The notes under the pieces are model-generated. The model saw only the letters and a list, made by a program, of their open reading frames with translations. It was not told the origin of the DNA and did no database searches. Source: Aminipila sp963524205 (GTDB lineage Bacteria > Bacillota > Clostridia > Peptostreptococcales > Anaerovoracaceae). Taken from it: 64,000 nt of DNA. Where the stretch lies: assembly GCA_963524205.1 (NCBI GenBank), contig CAURED010000001.1, positions 217,518 through 281,517 on the forward strand, written 5' to 3'. The position numbers were made by a program, and so were the translations under genes. Below, in pieces: positions 1-9,027 of this stretch; the stretch's first letter is position 1, and the number at the start of each line of letters is the position of its first letter.

Positions 1-598
1 CATCCATTTCAAGCCCTTTATATACTTCGTCTGAGAATAGATAGATATCGTGTTTCCTACAAATTTCACATAACTGCTTTATTTCAGCGTTTGTAAAAGT
101 ATATCCTGTTGGATTATTGGGAGAATTAACGGCAATTACTTTAGTATTTGGTTTTATCAATGCTTCAAGAGCATCAAAATCCATAACCCATTTTTTGCCA
201 TTATCCTTTATATACCACATGGAAAATTCACAGTTTGGAACTGAATTTGCTACTTCATATGCGGACTGGTAGTTTGGATACATGGCAATCATATGATCCC
301 CTTCATTAAGCATTACATTCATATATCCAAAAATAGCCTCTTGCGCTCCATGGAAAACTAGCACATCTTCCGCAGTCATATCCTTATATAATGTAGCAAT
401 TAATTGTCTTAACTCTGGATCCCCCCAGGTTTCAGTATATCCTAGCCATTGATTTAAATATGCTTCCTCGGCACCAGGTTCCATAGAAAGTAATTCCTTA
501 GTTGCCATGGATTCACAATCTGATTGAGTTAGTAAGTAAGGTGCAGTAAATTCATAAAGCCCAAAATAACATTCAAGTTTAAAATCATTAATTTTCAT
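1..598 (-). CDS. PLP-dependent aminotransferase, class I/II (3' end outside window)
   Basis: The reading frame starts at ATG 598, preceded by GGAGG, and runs off the left edge after about 199 codons, so only the N-terminal half is seen. Visible fold type I features are NSPNNPTGY (the substrate/PLP-binding NPxNPTG loop), an upstream FHGAQEA segment that would hold the PLP phosphate, and a downstream SDEVYKG with the Asp that pairs with the pyridine nitrogen. The Schiff-base lysine lies outside the window. The sequence starts MKINDFKLE and is a clear relative of the complete aminotransferase at 34750-35889 (MKISRFKVE). The substrate cannot be told. The PLP aminotransferase assignment is firm; the exact reaction is open. 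Confidence 0.9.
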   Translation of the reverse strand, partial: MKINDFKLECYFGLYEFTAPYLLTQSDCESMATKELLSMEPGAEEAYLNQWLGYTETWGDPELRQLIATLYKDMTAEDVLVFHGAQEAIFGYMNVMLNEGDHMIAMYPNYQSAYEVANSVPNCEFSMWYIKDNGKKWVMDFDALEALIKPNTKVIAVNSPNNPTGYTFTNAEIKQLCEICRKHDIYLFSDEVYKGLEMD

Positions 599-796
599 TT
601 TCCATTCCTCCGTTTTAAAATATTCTTTCTTTAAATTGAGTAAATTATTACTATTTGTGGAGCGTCCTCCTTTACTATTTGTCTAGATAATAGCATGCTT
701 TTTCCATAGAAAATACAACCAAATAAAAAAATAAAACCAACCAATTTGTTTTGTTTGTGGATATTACTGTCTGCAGTTTTCCCCCTTGCTGACTGC

Positions 797-853
797 AAAA
801 GACCTCCTTTTGCCGGAAATCTCTATATCTAATTCCTGCAGAGGAGGTCTTTT
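797..853 (-). terminator. Hairpin terminator after the SLH protein gene
   Basis: An 11-bp perfect inverted repeat (aaaagacctcc / ggaggtctttt) with a long A/T-containing loop lies just past the stop codon of the large minus-strand gene. Read on the minus strand it ends GGAGGTCTTTT, a short T-tract. Position and structure suit a terminator for that gene; it could also act on the other strand. Confidence 0.6.
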
Positions 854-856
854 TAA

Positions 857-3800
857 CTATTTAACTTCTATTAAGTTTTTTATCATCTGAGCTATTTCTG
901 CTCTTGTTGCATTACCTTTTGGATCAAGGAAATTATTTCCTTTTCCTTTCATGATTTTTTTATCTAACGTCCATGTTACAGCTTCTTTAGCCCATGACGA
1001 TACCTCTTCAGAATCGGTCATTTTTCCTATTGCTGCTTTGTTTACTTCCGTATTTAATTTCTTGAATTTAGCATAGTTATAAAGCATTACTGCAACTTGC
1101 TCACGGGTAACATTTCCTGTAGGCATAAACATATTGTCGTTCATGCCTTTTACAATTTCTTTTTCTGACGTCCAGATAACAGATGACCCATACCATGCAT
1201 CTTTCTTAACATCTGTAAATGAGCTTTCTTCCTTTACGTTCTGCTTTCCTTCTGCATTGTAAATAATAGTTGCCAGCATAGCTCTTGTAGTGTTATCATC
1301 CGGCTTAAATGAAGTGGCACTTACCCCGTTCATCAGGTTATTTTTTACTACATAATCTACTGCTTCAGTATACCATGCTCCTGATTTCACATCTGTAAAT
1401 TTCAACGGTTCTTCATATCCTACTGCATAGTAGGAGAAATGGCTTGTTGTAAATTCAACATTCTCACTGATGTATTTTGCACCAGAAACTTTTATCATTG
1501 TCCCTTCATTGCTGATATAATAAACAACAATACCTTCTGGCTTTTCATTTGCCTGAAGCTTATATGGTATAGAAATAGTAATTTTTCCTGCAAATTCAGA
1601 AACTTTTTCGTTTCCTGACTGCATTGAAAAATCAAATACAGGTCTGCTTCCAATCTTTTCTTCTATTCTGTCTTTACTTTCCTTAGAAATCTTCTCATCC
1701 TGCATAATGGATTTCTGTAAATCCGCTTTTTCAGCTGATACCTTTAAATCTCCTTTGATATTTTCTGCAATCCTCTTCAGGGTTTCTCTGTCCATACTGA
1801 TATTTGCAAGGGGAGTATTAACCATTACTGCATCCACATTTTTATTTAGTTCTGTCACAGATACTTTTGGTATAGTAGTTTCTACTTTCGTGGCTTTGGC
1901 ATCTGCCTTTACCTCTATAGACACTTTTTTAACCAGATCACTTTTACTTTCTGCTGCCTTTTTCAGCATATCTTTTATAGCAGAAGATATATCCTTATCT
2001 GATATGGTTGTAGCAGCCGTTCCATTTTTATCTGTTTTAGCTTCCGCTTCCACTCTTCCCACAGAAGTACCTTTTTTTTCTTCTGTAATCTTTACGGATT
2101 TGCTTCCACCCATAGCTTCTATAGCACCCGGGTCCTTTGTCCAATCATTTGTATAGTACCATACTAGTTTATCTCCATTGGCAAGGGTGTAATCTTTCAG
2201 TCCTACATTCGGCACTTTTTCGTTTACCTTATATAGCCATCCGGAATCAGGCCCATTCGTAAATTCAGCTAAAATTTTACCATCTTTATTGGTGATGGAT
2301 GAAACATAGTTTCTGTTTGCTCCTACATAAGTAAATCCTGCATCATTTAAAACCTTCACAAAAGCATGATATACCTTTGCATCCTTTTTCAGAGTAACTG
2401 AAGTTGTTGGTATCCAGGTGCCCCTATCGGCTTTCATAGCAAAGGAAACCGTTATCTCCTTACCTTCTTCTGGTTTTATTTCAGGCTCCTCTGGTTCTCC
2501 TGCAATGGTTCCATTGGCATAGGCTGCAGTTTTTGCTGTTTTACTGAAATCATAAACATTGTATGCTTTACCTGTATCCATTACATTAAATACTGAAATT
2601 AATCCAAGCAACCCCTGAGATGTAGCCAAATCATTGTAATCTTTACCCTGCGTATGACTAAAACCTTTGTTGTCCTTTGTTTTGTATAAAAGCAGTCCGT
2701 TAAGCAGACTTTTTTCATTTTTTAAAAATCGACTGTCACTTACCGGATTAATTCCCATTTGTGCCAATGTTATAATCACCATAGCATCTGAATTGGAATT
2801 TCCGTAGCTTCCGTTGTCACCCTGTTTAGCAGATAGTTTTTCAACTGCTGCATCGAGAGCTTTCTTTACATCGGCTCTGTCATAATATGGTGTCAGCCCC
2901 TGCATCATCATTGCTGGGTAATCGATGCCAATAGTCCAGTTTGCATCCAGATTTAACTGCTCTATCAAGAATTTTATATGAGCATTTTCCTGCTGTTCTG
3001 TAGAATAGTCACCCTGCCTGAAAGCCGCTAATACATAAGGAGCTATTGTTCTATACGCTTTCTTTTGATCATTATTCATGCTATCAATATTAATAGCCTT
3101 TAGCTTATCCACAGCGCTGGATTTTGTATGGTTTACTGTCCAAAGCTCTGTTGGATCATAGCCCATGGCACTTAACCCGTTTATAACATTTGCCTGAATG
3201 TTGGCATTCTTAACTGCTTCTGAATCGCCTTTTACAGATATAGCAATCATTTTATTTATAAATGCCTGTTTTGCTTCCTTTGAAAGCATATTTCTTATAT
3301 CTGGCTGATAGTTTTTATAAGCCTCCATTCCTACTGCATTCCAGAATTTTCCGCTATCTAGTCTTCCCCACCAGGAGGCATCTTTAGCTGCATAGTCTTC
3401 AGTAATAGCGTTCATGAATGCAAGCATTTCGGATTTTAATTTTGCATCCGGATCTGCAAGGACAATCACTGGAAAATCCTTACTGACACTGATATTATCC
3501 TTGAACAGTGTTAATGTCAGTTTGCCTACAGCATTTTGTGTTCCTGTAGGACGAGAAACTTTCGCTCTCAATTCGTTGACAGCTATAGCAGAATTACTGC
3601 TGGCCCAGATAACACGAATGCCACTATCCTTATATACACTGTCTGTTCCGAAGTCATATAATTGTAAGTCATCTGTCACTGCATTTAAGTCTGCTTCTAA
3701 CCCGCTATTCGTACCATTTGTGTAAGCTGTTATTTTGTTTTTTACAATGGTGTCAAGAGCTGCCTTCAGCATACCCTTAACAGCTTCTTTTTCATTTGTT

Positions 3801-6800
3801 GTAAGTGGATTAACCTGAACTATAATCGGCTCTAGTGTCATATTTTCAGGCATAGGTCCAGGAGGGAATATGCCCCTCTTTGAATTTTCTTCCGTGTAAT
3901 AAGAGAACGTAGGTGTTAGCTTTACAGTTGTTTTTACATCAGGTCTTATGATTTCTGCCTTATATACTTCATTTAGATCTTTCTGATCTACAATGCTTTC
4001 ACTTGGAATTCTAATAATTTCTGGATGATCTGATACCCACTCTGCTATAATTTCTGTCTCTTCATATTTTTTATCCACATCCAGTGCATTTGGAAGTAAA
4101 ATTTCCGATTTAATATCATCTTTTGTAAGATTATTTCCCTTTATCGTTTCAAAATTTAAACCTTTCGCAACCTCTTCCATATAGTCTTTTTTATTCTTCA
4201 TGTGAACCGGAACTTTAACATTAATAGTATGAGTCTGCGTTTGACCTCCAACAGTCAATTTGAATGCAACCTCACCAGTTACTTCAGTATTGCCATATGT
4301 AATTTTACCGTCAGCACCAACAGCACTGTTGGAAGAGCTTTCAAGAGCAACTTTAATCTCCGGGTTGTCAATGAGGGTTACGGCTTTCATAAGCAGATTG
4401 GTATCCAGTTCTTTTGAATTAATCAGATACATCTTGCTGTTTGTATCAAGTCCATCATATTCAACTGGAACAAGCGCTTCTGTTGTCAGCTTTGCTTTTG
4501 CTTCATTCAGGATTTTTGCAGCTTCATCATTTGTCAATGCTGAAACATTTACAGCAAATTCTTTGCTCTCGCTGACACTACCGCAGGATATAACTGCCCT
4601 TAGCTTAACCTCGTGATTCTGTGAATCTCTAATAATTTGTCCCTTATTTGTTATAACGGAAGGAGTATCTGACTCCCATTTAATAAGGGTTTTACCACTT
4701 AATCCCTGAGAGGCCAACCCTAGCATTTCTGAAGAGGTTGTACCATCCTTATTGAGACCATCTATCTTCAGAACATTCTTATCCTGTTCCACCAACTCAC
4801 GCATCTCTGCTTCCGTCATTGCACCAGACACCGTGACTTTACACCATGCAGGTTGCATATCCTTGCCAGCACAAGTGTGGTCAGACATGATAAAGAAAGT
4901 TTCATTTTCTATAAATTTAAGAGTAAAGCTGCCGTCAACATCGCTCTTTACCATAGCCAAAATATTATCACCAGACAGCTTGCCATCTTTGTTCATTACA
5001 CCTACTTGTACATCACGAACAGGTGTTTCTTTGGTTAGTCCATGTCCCTTTGCCTTCATTAAATTCAAAGTCAGAGAACCATCCGTTGTAGTTATATCAG
5101 AAACGAAGCTGCCATCCTTGTAAAAATTAGCTACAGGATCTCCATCTTTGTCATCTTTGTAAAGAAAGACATGTACCACATCACCGTCTTTTAGTTTCGC
5201 TGAATTAGCATAGTCTGCACTATATACACCATTGATGTAATGACCAAAAAAGGTATTTATTCCATCATGTTCAAAAAGCTTGGTCAAATCTCCATCCATA
5301 TAGGTTTGAGCTGTAGTGGATGTAAATGCATCGCCATATTTTTGCTTATGAGCCATAACTACCGCATCTAAAACGGTAGGGTTGGTTGATGGGCCTCCTA
5401 TACCAAATTTTGCTGCATATCCTGCTTCTACTTTCATTGGAGCTGGCTGCACTTCGAAATTTCCATCATAAGAAAAAGCAAAGTTGATATCTGCACTGCT
5501 ACCGTAAGGATCTGGTTCCCCACCTTTACCTTTCACTGTATAAGTAGCATTTACCTCATTTTTATAAAAATGCTCGAAAGCTTTATAGGTCTTATCTTCA
5601 GGAGTAGTATTTTCTGCAGCTCCATATTTTGCCCAATATTTCCCAAGCCCTGAGTGTGTAAGCCATGCAGTTATGGTTATCTGCTTGTCTTCTGGTACCT
5701 TCCCAATCAGCTGAAGCATTTCATTTGAAATCGTGTTTTCCTGACTGGATTTAAAGGTACGGTATCCTCCGCTATACACCATCATGGGATCATACCCTGG
5801 GTATTCATCGGCAATCAGACGAATTGCAGAAATACTAATATTGTTGCTGAATACTGGCTTGCCATCTTTTAACGTAACATTGCGGAATGGGGCAAGATTT
5901 TCGGTTATATTATCTGCAGTATTCTTCGTACCCTCCAATAGAGCTTTGGCATAATCATCTTCTGCCTTACCCATCAGTTCTGTTGCATCCGCAATGGCTT
6001 TATCAAGCTCCTCCTGCTCCCATGGGGCAACCTGGAAAGTAAGTTTTTTGCTGGCACTGATACTTTTGTCATCCACCTTTGTCATGGTTAACGTTACATT
6101 GACCGTTGCTGGACTTTGCCCCGGCAGAGGTTGGTATACATTGATTCTCGGATATCCAGAATCAGCATACTTTGAATCAGAAATTGTAGCGGTGAAATCA
6201 TAATTACGCCGTGTACTGCTCTCAGAGTTAGGATCCGTAATCTTTGAATCAAACTCCAGTCCAGATTCAGCATCAAACCAGTCTCTGGAATGCTTTAGTA
6301 TCATCACATCTCCACGAACTGGTCCTGTAACCTTCTCACCTGTGGAAGCCAGGGTCATGCATCCTTCCGTGCAATGTTTGTCAAGCATAGCCTGCATTTT
6401 TTCCTGTTCAGATAAAGATTTACCATCACCCTTCACTTTCAGGACGATGGTTTTTGTGCCGATAATTCCCAGCGCTTTTGTATTTTCAGCAGAAACTGTA
6501 AGAATAACTTCTCGATCTTCGGACTGACGCTTAACTGTTGCCTCTACAGGAATGTTACCTCCTACTTCGCCCTTGGCAATTTGTACTACACCAGTATCGC
6601 TGCTGCTCCACGTAAGATTTGCGAGCAGATTATCTTTTATATCCCGTTTACGTATCGGCAGGCTTAAAGAATCCGTAACAGCCTGTTGGTCTAAATTACT
6701 GTTCTTAATACTATCCCAATCAATTGTATCAAGAACAGCTTTATTTAACCAATCTTTGGCTTTACTTTCATCCCAATCCAGCCTTGCCCTTATCGTAATC

Positions 6801-8479
6801 TCTTTGCTGACATTTCCTTTAGAGAGAGCCATCTTAATATCATTTATGAAAACGTAGGCAGTACTGTAACCCAGTGTTGATGGGTCCTGATAAAAGTATG
6901 TAATATCTCCATTGGTTCCAATGCTTCCCACATCCGCTCTTGCAGGAGTACCTGTATTAATAAGCTGCACCGTAACCCCTGTAACGTTCTTTTTTTCCAA
7001 GGTATTATTTACAAAAGTTATAAAATTTGTATCTCTACCATTCTTTGGAATCATATTATTAGACAAAATCTGAATAGCTTTATCCACGGTTTCTTTGTCC
7101 TGACTATCACTCCCCGCTGCTACTGTAAATACAAAATCTTTTGTTTTCTGTATTCCATTCTTAGATACGGTAGCCGTCAGAGTAACTTTTGTATCTGCAT
7201 CAGGAGGATTAATAACACCTTCATGGGAAATGACTGCTTCATTTCCTGACTTCCAAAAAATGGATGTACCATTGATTCCTGATGTGGGCAGCGTAATATT
7301 TGCAGTTATTGGGGATGAAGTATCCATAGTCAAAGCGTCCACTGCTGCTGCCACAGCATCCTCATCGTTCATCTCTGGCTGCTGCCACTGATGGACAGGA
7401 TACTCTCCTTCCACAGCTACAAACTCTGCTTCCTGTGGAGGATTCACCCCATTAATCAAGGTAACAAAGTCTGCCGTTTTCATGTCTGCAGCAGTCTTAA
7501 CTGCATTAGTACCTGAAACTGAAGCTGTACCTCCAAAGCCTTTTTCTGCTGAACCTTCCAACCAATAGCAGTCACTTACAGTAGCAACAATACCACTGGA
7601 TTCTCCTGCCAATGCACCTACATTGGTTGTTCCTGAAACATTTCCAATATTGTAGCTCTTCTGCAAATTAGATGTAGAACTGCTAGATGTAGAACCTAAA
7701 ATACCCCCAACATAAGAGCTTGAAGTGCTAATATCTCCGTTATTATAACAATAACTAACATCCACAAACTTAGCGACTCCAATGATACCGCCTGCCATCC
7801 GCTTTCCTGACACAGATCCTACATTAAGAGAGCCTAATATCTTAATATTAGAATTAGAATTACCCTCTGTGCCGCCTACAAGCCCGCCTACAGTTGTTCC
7901 GTTCTTTGCACTCACATCAGCATAATTGGCACAATTTACAATCTGGCTGCCACCATTGGCACATCCAGCGATGCCTCCCGTATAAGTAGCACCGGTAGCA
8001 CTATTGGTAATTGTCCCTTTTACTGTGAGGTTTTTCACAGTGCTACCGGAACCCAGGTTTCCAAAAAAGCCAAGGTATTTTCCCGCACAATTGATATAGA
8101 TGCCGCTAACAGTGTGACCTTTCCCATCAAAGGCTCCAGTATAGGGTTTTTGGCTATCAAGTCCTGTACCAATTGGTGTCCAAGGGCGGCTTTCCCCACC
8201 CATATTAATATCCTCATCTAGAACGGCACATAGTGTTAGATTTTTGTTAGCCTCCTCTGCAAACCATGCCAGCTCATCGGCAGTCTTTATGACATAAGGG
8301 TTTTCATTACTCCCGTTTCCTGACGACGGTTGACTAGTGTTTCCTGTGCTGTTAGTTGTGACTTCATCTGCATACACACTTAGGTTACCAGCTTCTGGTA
8401 TACAAAAACCTGTAAAAATTATGGCAATGGTCAATATAATCACTAGAACTTTTTTTACTTTATTCATTTCAAAAAACAT
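857..8479 (-). CDS. Giant SLH-anchored surface protein with transcobalamin-like alpha-toroid and DUF4430 domain, under B12 riboswitch
   Basis: 2540 aa from ATG 8479 (RBS AAAGAGGAAG). The frame is open 50 codons further upstream, but that stretch overlaps the leader terminator. Order of parts: signal peptide (about 1-38, ending VYADEV); GLUG-type repeats (about 100-315, repeated GGIxG units); several Ig-like repeats of the atrophied bacterial Ig kind (about 350-1010 and 1130-1660); a first beta-grasp-like segment (about 1015-1115, ...VNGVYSADY... then KDGDVVHVF); an alpha-helical toroid of the prenyltransferase/transcobalamin kind (about 1675-1970); a DUF4430 domain (about 2005-2115, with NGPDSGWLYKVN); a linker; and three SLH domains to the C-terminus (about 2358-2540). 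Alpha-toroid plus DUF4430 is the architecture of intrinsic factor/transcobalamin, and the leader carries a cobalamin riboswitch. I infer a wall-bound corrinoid-binding protein. The domain reading is by eye; binding is untested. Confidence 0.85.
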   Translation of the reverse strand: MFFEMNKVKKVLVIILTIAIIFTGFCIPEAGNLSVYADEVTTNSTGNTSQPSSGNGSNENPYVIKTADELAWFAEEANKNLTLCAVLDEDINMGGESRPWTPIGTGLDSQKPYTGAFDGKGHTVSGIYINCAGKYLGFFGNLGSGSTVKNLTVKGTITNSATGATYTGGIAGCANGGSQIVNCANYADVSAKNGTTVGGLVGGTEGNSNSNIKILGSLNVGSVSGKRMAGGIIGVAKFVDVSYCYNNGDISTSSSYVGGILGSTSSSSTSNLQKSYNIGNVSGTTNVGALAGESSGIVATVSDCYWLEGSAEKGFGGTASVSGTNAVKTAADMKTADFVTLINGVNPPQEAEFVAVEGEYPVHQWQQPEMNDEDAVAAAVDALTMDTSSPITANITLPTSGINGTSIFWKSGNEAVISHEGVINPPDADTKVTLTATVSKNGIQKTKDFVFTVAAGSDSQDKETVDKAIQILSNNMIPKNGRDTNFITFVNNTLEKKNVTGVTVQLINTGTPARADVGSIGTNGDITYFYQDPSTLGYSTAYVFINDIKMALSKGNVSKEITIRARLDWDESKAKDWLNKAVLDTIDWDSIKNSNLDQQAVTDSLSLPIRKRDIKDNLLANLTWSSSDTGVVQIAKGEVGGNIPVEATVKRQSEDREVILTVSAENTKALGIIGTKTIVLKVKGDGKSLSEQEKMQAMLDKHCTEGCMTLASTGEKVTGPVRGDVMILKHSRDWFDAESGLEFDSKITDPNSESSTRRNYDFTATISDSKYADSGYPRINVYQPLPGQSPATVNVTLTMTKVDDKSISASKKLTFQVAPWEQEELDKAIADATELMGKAEDDYAKALLEGTKNTADNITENLAPFRNVTLKDGKPVFSNNISISAIRLIADEYPGYDPMMVYSGGYRTFKSSQENTISNEMLQLIGKVPEDKQITITAWLTHSGLGKYWAKYGAAENTTPEDKTYKAFEHFYKNEVNATYTVKGKGGEPDPYGSSADINFAFSYDGNFEVQPAPMKVEAGYAAKFGIGGPSTNPTVLDAVVMAHKQKYGDAFTSTTAQTYMDGDLTKLFEHDGINTFFGHYINGVYSADYANSAKLKDGDVVHVFLYKDDKDGDPVANFYKDGSFVSDITTTDGSLTLNLMKAKGHGLTKETPVRDVQVGVMNKDGKLSGDNILAMVKSDVDGSFTLKFIENETFFIMSDHTCAGKDMQPAWCKVTVSGAMTEAEMRELVEQDKNVLKIDGLNKDGTTSSEMLGLASQGLSGKTLIKWESDTPSVITNKGQIIRDSQNHEVKLRAVISCGSVSESKEFAVNVSALTNDEAAKILNEAKAKLTTEALVPVEYDGLDTNSKMYLINSKELDTNLLMKAVTLIDNPEIKVALESSSNSAVGADGKITYGNTEVTGEVAFKLTVGGQTQTHTINVKVPVHMKNKKDYMEEVAKGLNFETIKGNNLTKDDIKSEILLPNALDVDKKYEETEIIAEWVSDHPEIIRIPSESIVDQKDLNEVYKAEIIRPDVKTTVKLTPTFSYYTEENSKRGIFPPGPMPENMTLEPIIVQVNPLTTNEKEAVKGMLKAALDTIVKNKITAYTNGTNSGLEADLNAVTDDLQLYDFGTDSVYKDSGIRVIWASSNSAIAVNELRAKVSRPTGTQNAVGKLTLTLFKDNISVSKDFPVIVLADPDAKLKSEMLAFMNAITEDYAAKDASWWGRLDSGKFWNAVGMEAYKNYQPDIRNMLSKEAKQAFINKMIAISVKGDSEAVKNANIQANVINGLSAMGYDPTELWTVNHTKSSAVDKLKAINIDSMNNDQKKAYRTIAPYVLAAFRQGDYSTEQQENAHIKFLIEQLNLDANWTIGIDYPAMMMQGLTPYYDRADVKKALDAAVEKLSAKQGDNGSYGNSNSDAMVIITLAQMGINPVSDSRFLKNEKSLLNGLLLYKTKDNKGFSHTQGKDYNDLATSQGLLGLISVFNVMDTGKAYNVYDFSKTAKTAAYANGTIAGEPEEPEIKPEEGKEITVSFAMKADRGTWIPTTSVTLKKDAKVYHAFVKVLNDAGFTYVGANRNYVSSITNKDGKILAEFTNGPDSGWLYKVNEKVPNVGLKDYTLANGDKLVWYYTNDWTKDPGAIEAMGGSKSVKITEEKKGTSVGRVEAEAKTDKNGTAATTISDKDISSAIKDMLKKAAESKSDLVKKVSIEVKADAKATKVETTIPKVSVTELNKNVDAVMVNTPLANISMDRETLKRIAENIKGDLKVSAEKADLQKSIMQDEKISKESKDRIEEKIGSRPVFDFSMQSGNEKVSEFAGKITISIPYKLQANEKPEGIVVYYISNEGTMIKVSGAKYISENVEFTTSHFSYYAVGYEEPLKFTDVKSGAWYTEAVDYVVKNNLMNGVSATSFKPDDNTTRAMLATIIYNAEGKQNVKEESSFTDVKKDAWYGSSVIWTSEKEIVKGMNDNMFMPTGNVTREQVAVMLYNYAKFKKLNTEVNKAAIGKMTDSEEVSSWAKEAVTWTLDKKIMKGKGNNFLDPKGNATRAEIAQMIKNLIEVK

Positions 8480-8613
8480 TGCTTCCTCTTTTCTCCTTCT
8501 GTTATTTTTATCTATATCATCGCATAATGCGTTATTTTTTGAACAGATAAAACCAGTATTCTCCTGATAAAAAGCAAAGCAACCAGCCACACAACTAATA
8601 TGTTTTTGAATAC

Positions 8614-8644
8614 AAAAAAACTGTAGCATTAAAAATACTACAGT
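8614..8644 (-). terminator. Intrinsic terminator forming the expression platform of the B12 riboswitch
   Basis: On the minus strand an 11-bp stem (ACTGTAGTATT / AATGCTACAGT, one G-U pair, 3-nt loop) is followed by seven T. It lies between the cobalamin aptamer and the start codon at 8479, so it would end transcription early. This fits the usual OFF-switch logic when cobalamin is bound. Confidence 0.85.
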
Positions 8645-8717
8645 CCGTTTTTACTGCAAAAACAAAGATATATTTCACATAAATATCCATCTATTAATCA
8701 GTATAGCCGATTTCCCG

Positions 8718-8890
8718 CGGAATACTGGTTCTATCATTTTAAGCAGGTCTTCTGGCTCACGTATCATCACTTTTCTAACCTTCCCAAGATTCTCTCAGTG
8801 GTTTTTAGAAAAATTCCTCGCTTACAGCGGCGGGACCGCGCAGGTCTTTCACCTGCTTCCCTCTTAGCCATCCTAATTCGGTATTCTACC
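8718..8890 (-). promoter_or_regulatory. Cobalamin (B12) riboswitch aptamer
   Basis: The minus strand contains the conserved blocks in the right order: GGGAAGCAGGTGAAA, then CCGCCGCTGTAAGCG, and finally the B12 box GCCAGAAGACCTGCTT. The flanking GAATAC and GTATTC pair as the closing P1 helix. It lies upstream of the large SLH protein gene, in the same direction, with a terminator between them. These blocks are the hallmark of the RF00174 family; a covariance-model search would settle the exact limits. Confidence 0.95.
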
Positions 8891-8947
8891 AATTAAAACG
8901 GAACATAAAATGATTATTAAATTATTTTAAGAACTTCATTACCTAAA

Positions 8948-8976
8948 ATACTACCATTAAATAGAATTAGTGTCAA
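8948..8976 (-). promoter_or_regulatory. Sigma-A type promoter for the B12 riboswitch transcript
   Basis: Minus strand: TTGACA (8971-8976), 17-bp spacer, TAGTAT (8948-8953). Transcription would start near 8940, about 50 nt before the aptamer, giving a leader of roughly 460 nt. Confidence 0.7.
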
Positions 8977-8994
8977 CACCATAGGTATTGACAC
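8970..8994. terminator. Hairpin downstream of ABC exporter operon
   Basis: Inverted repeat gtgtcaa / ttgacac with an inner acc / ggt pair, 34 bp past the ABC gene stop. It overlaps the -35 box of the riboswitch promoter. The T-rich tract is better on the plus strand, so its role as terminator for the minus-strand operon is uncertain. Confidence 0.4.
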
Positions 8995-9027
8995 CATTTT
9001 TCTAAATCATAAGAACAAGGATAAAAT

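Noticed and set aside
1707..2156. Plus-strand frames opposite the giant protein (for example 1707-2156, 4752-5123)
   Set aside because: They are shadows of the long minus-strand gene, with no RBS and no recognisable family.
8480..8629. Upstream 50-codon extension of the giant SLH protein (open frame to 8629)
   Set aside because: It covers the riboswitch terminator, has no RBS and precedes a proper signal peptide that starts at 8479 or 8467.
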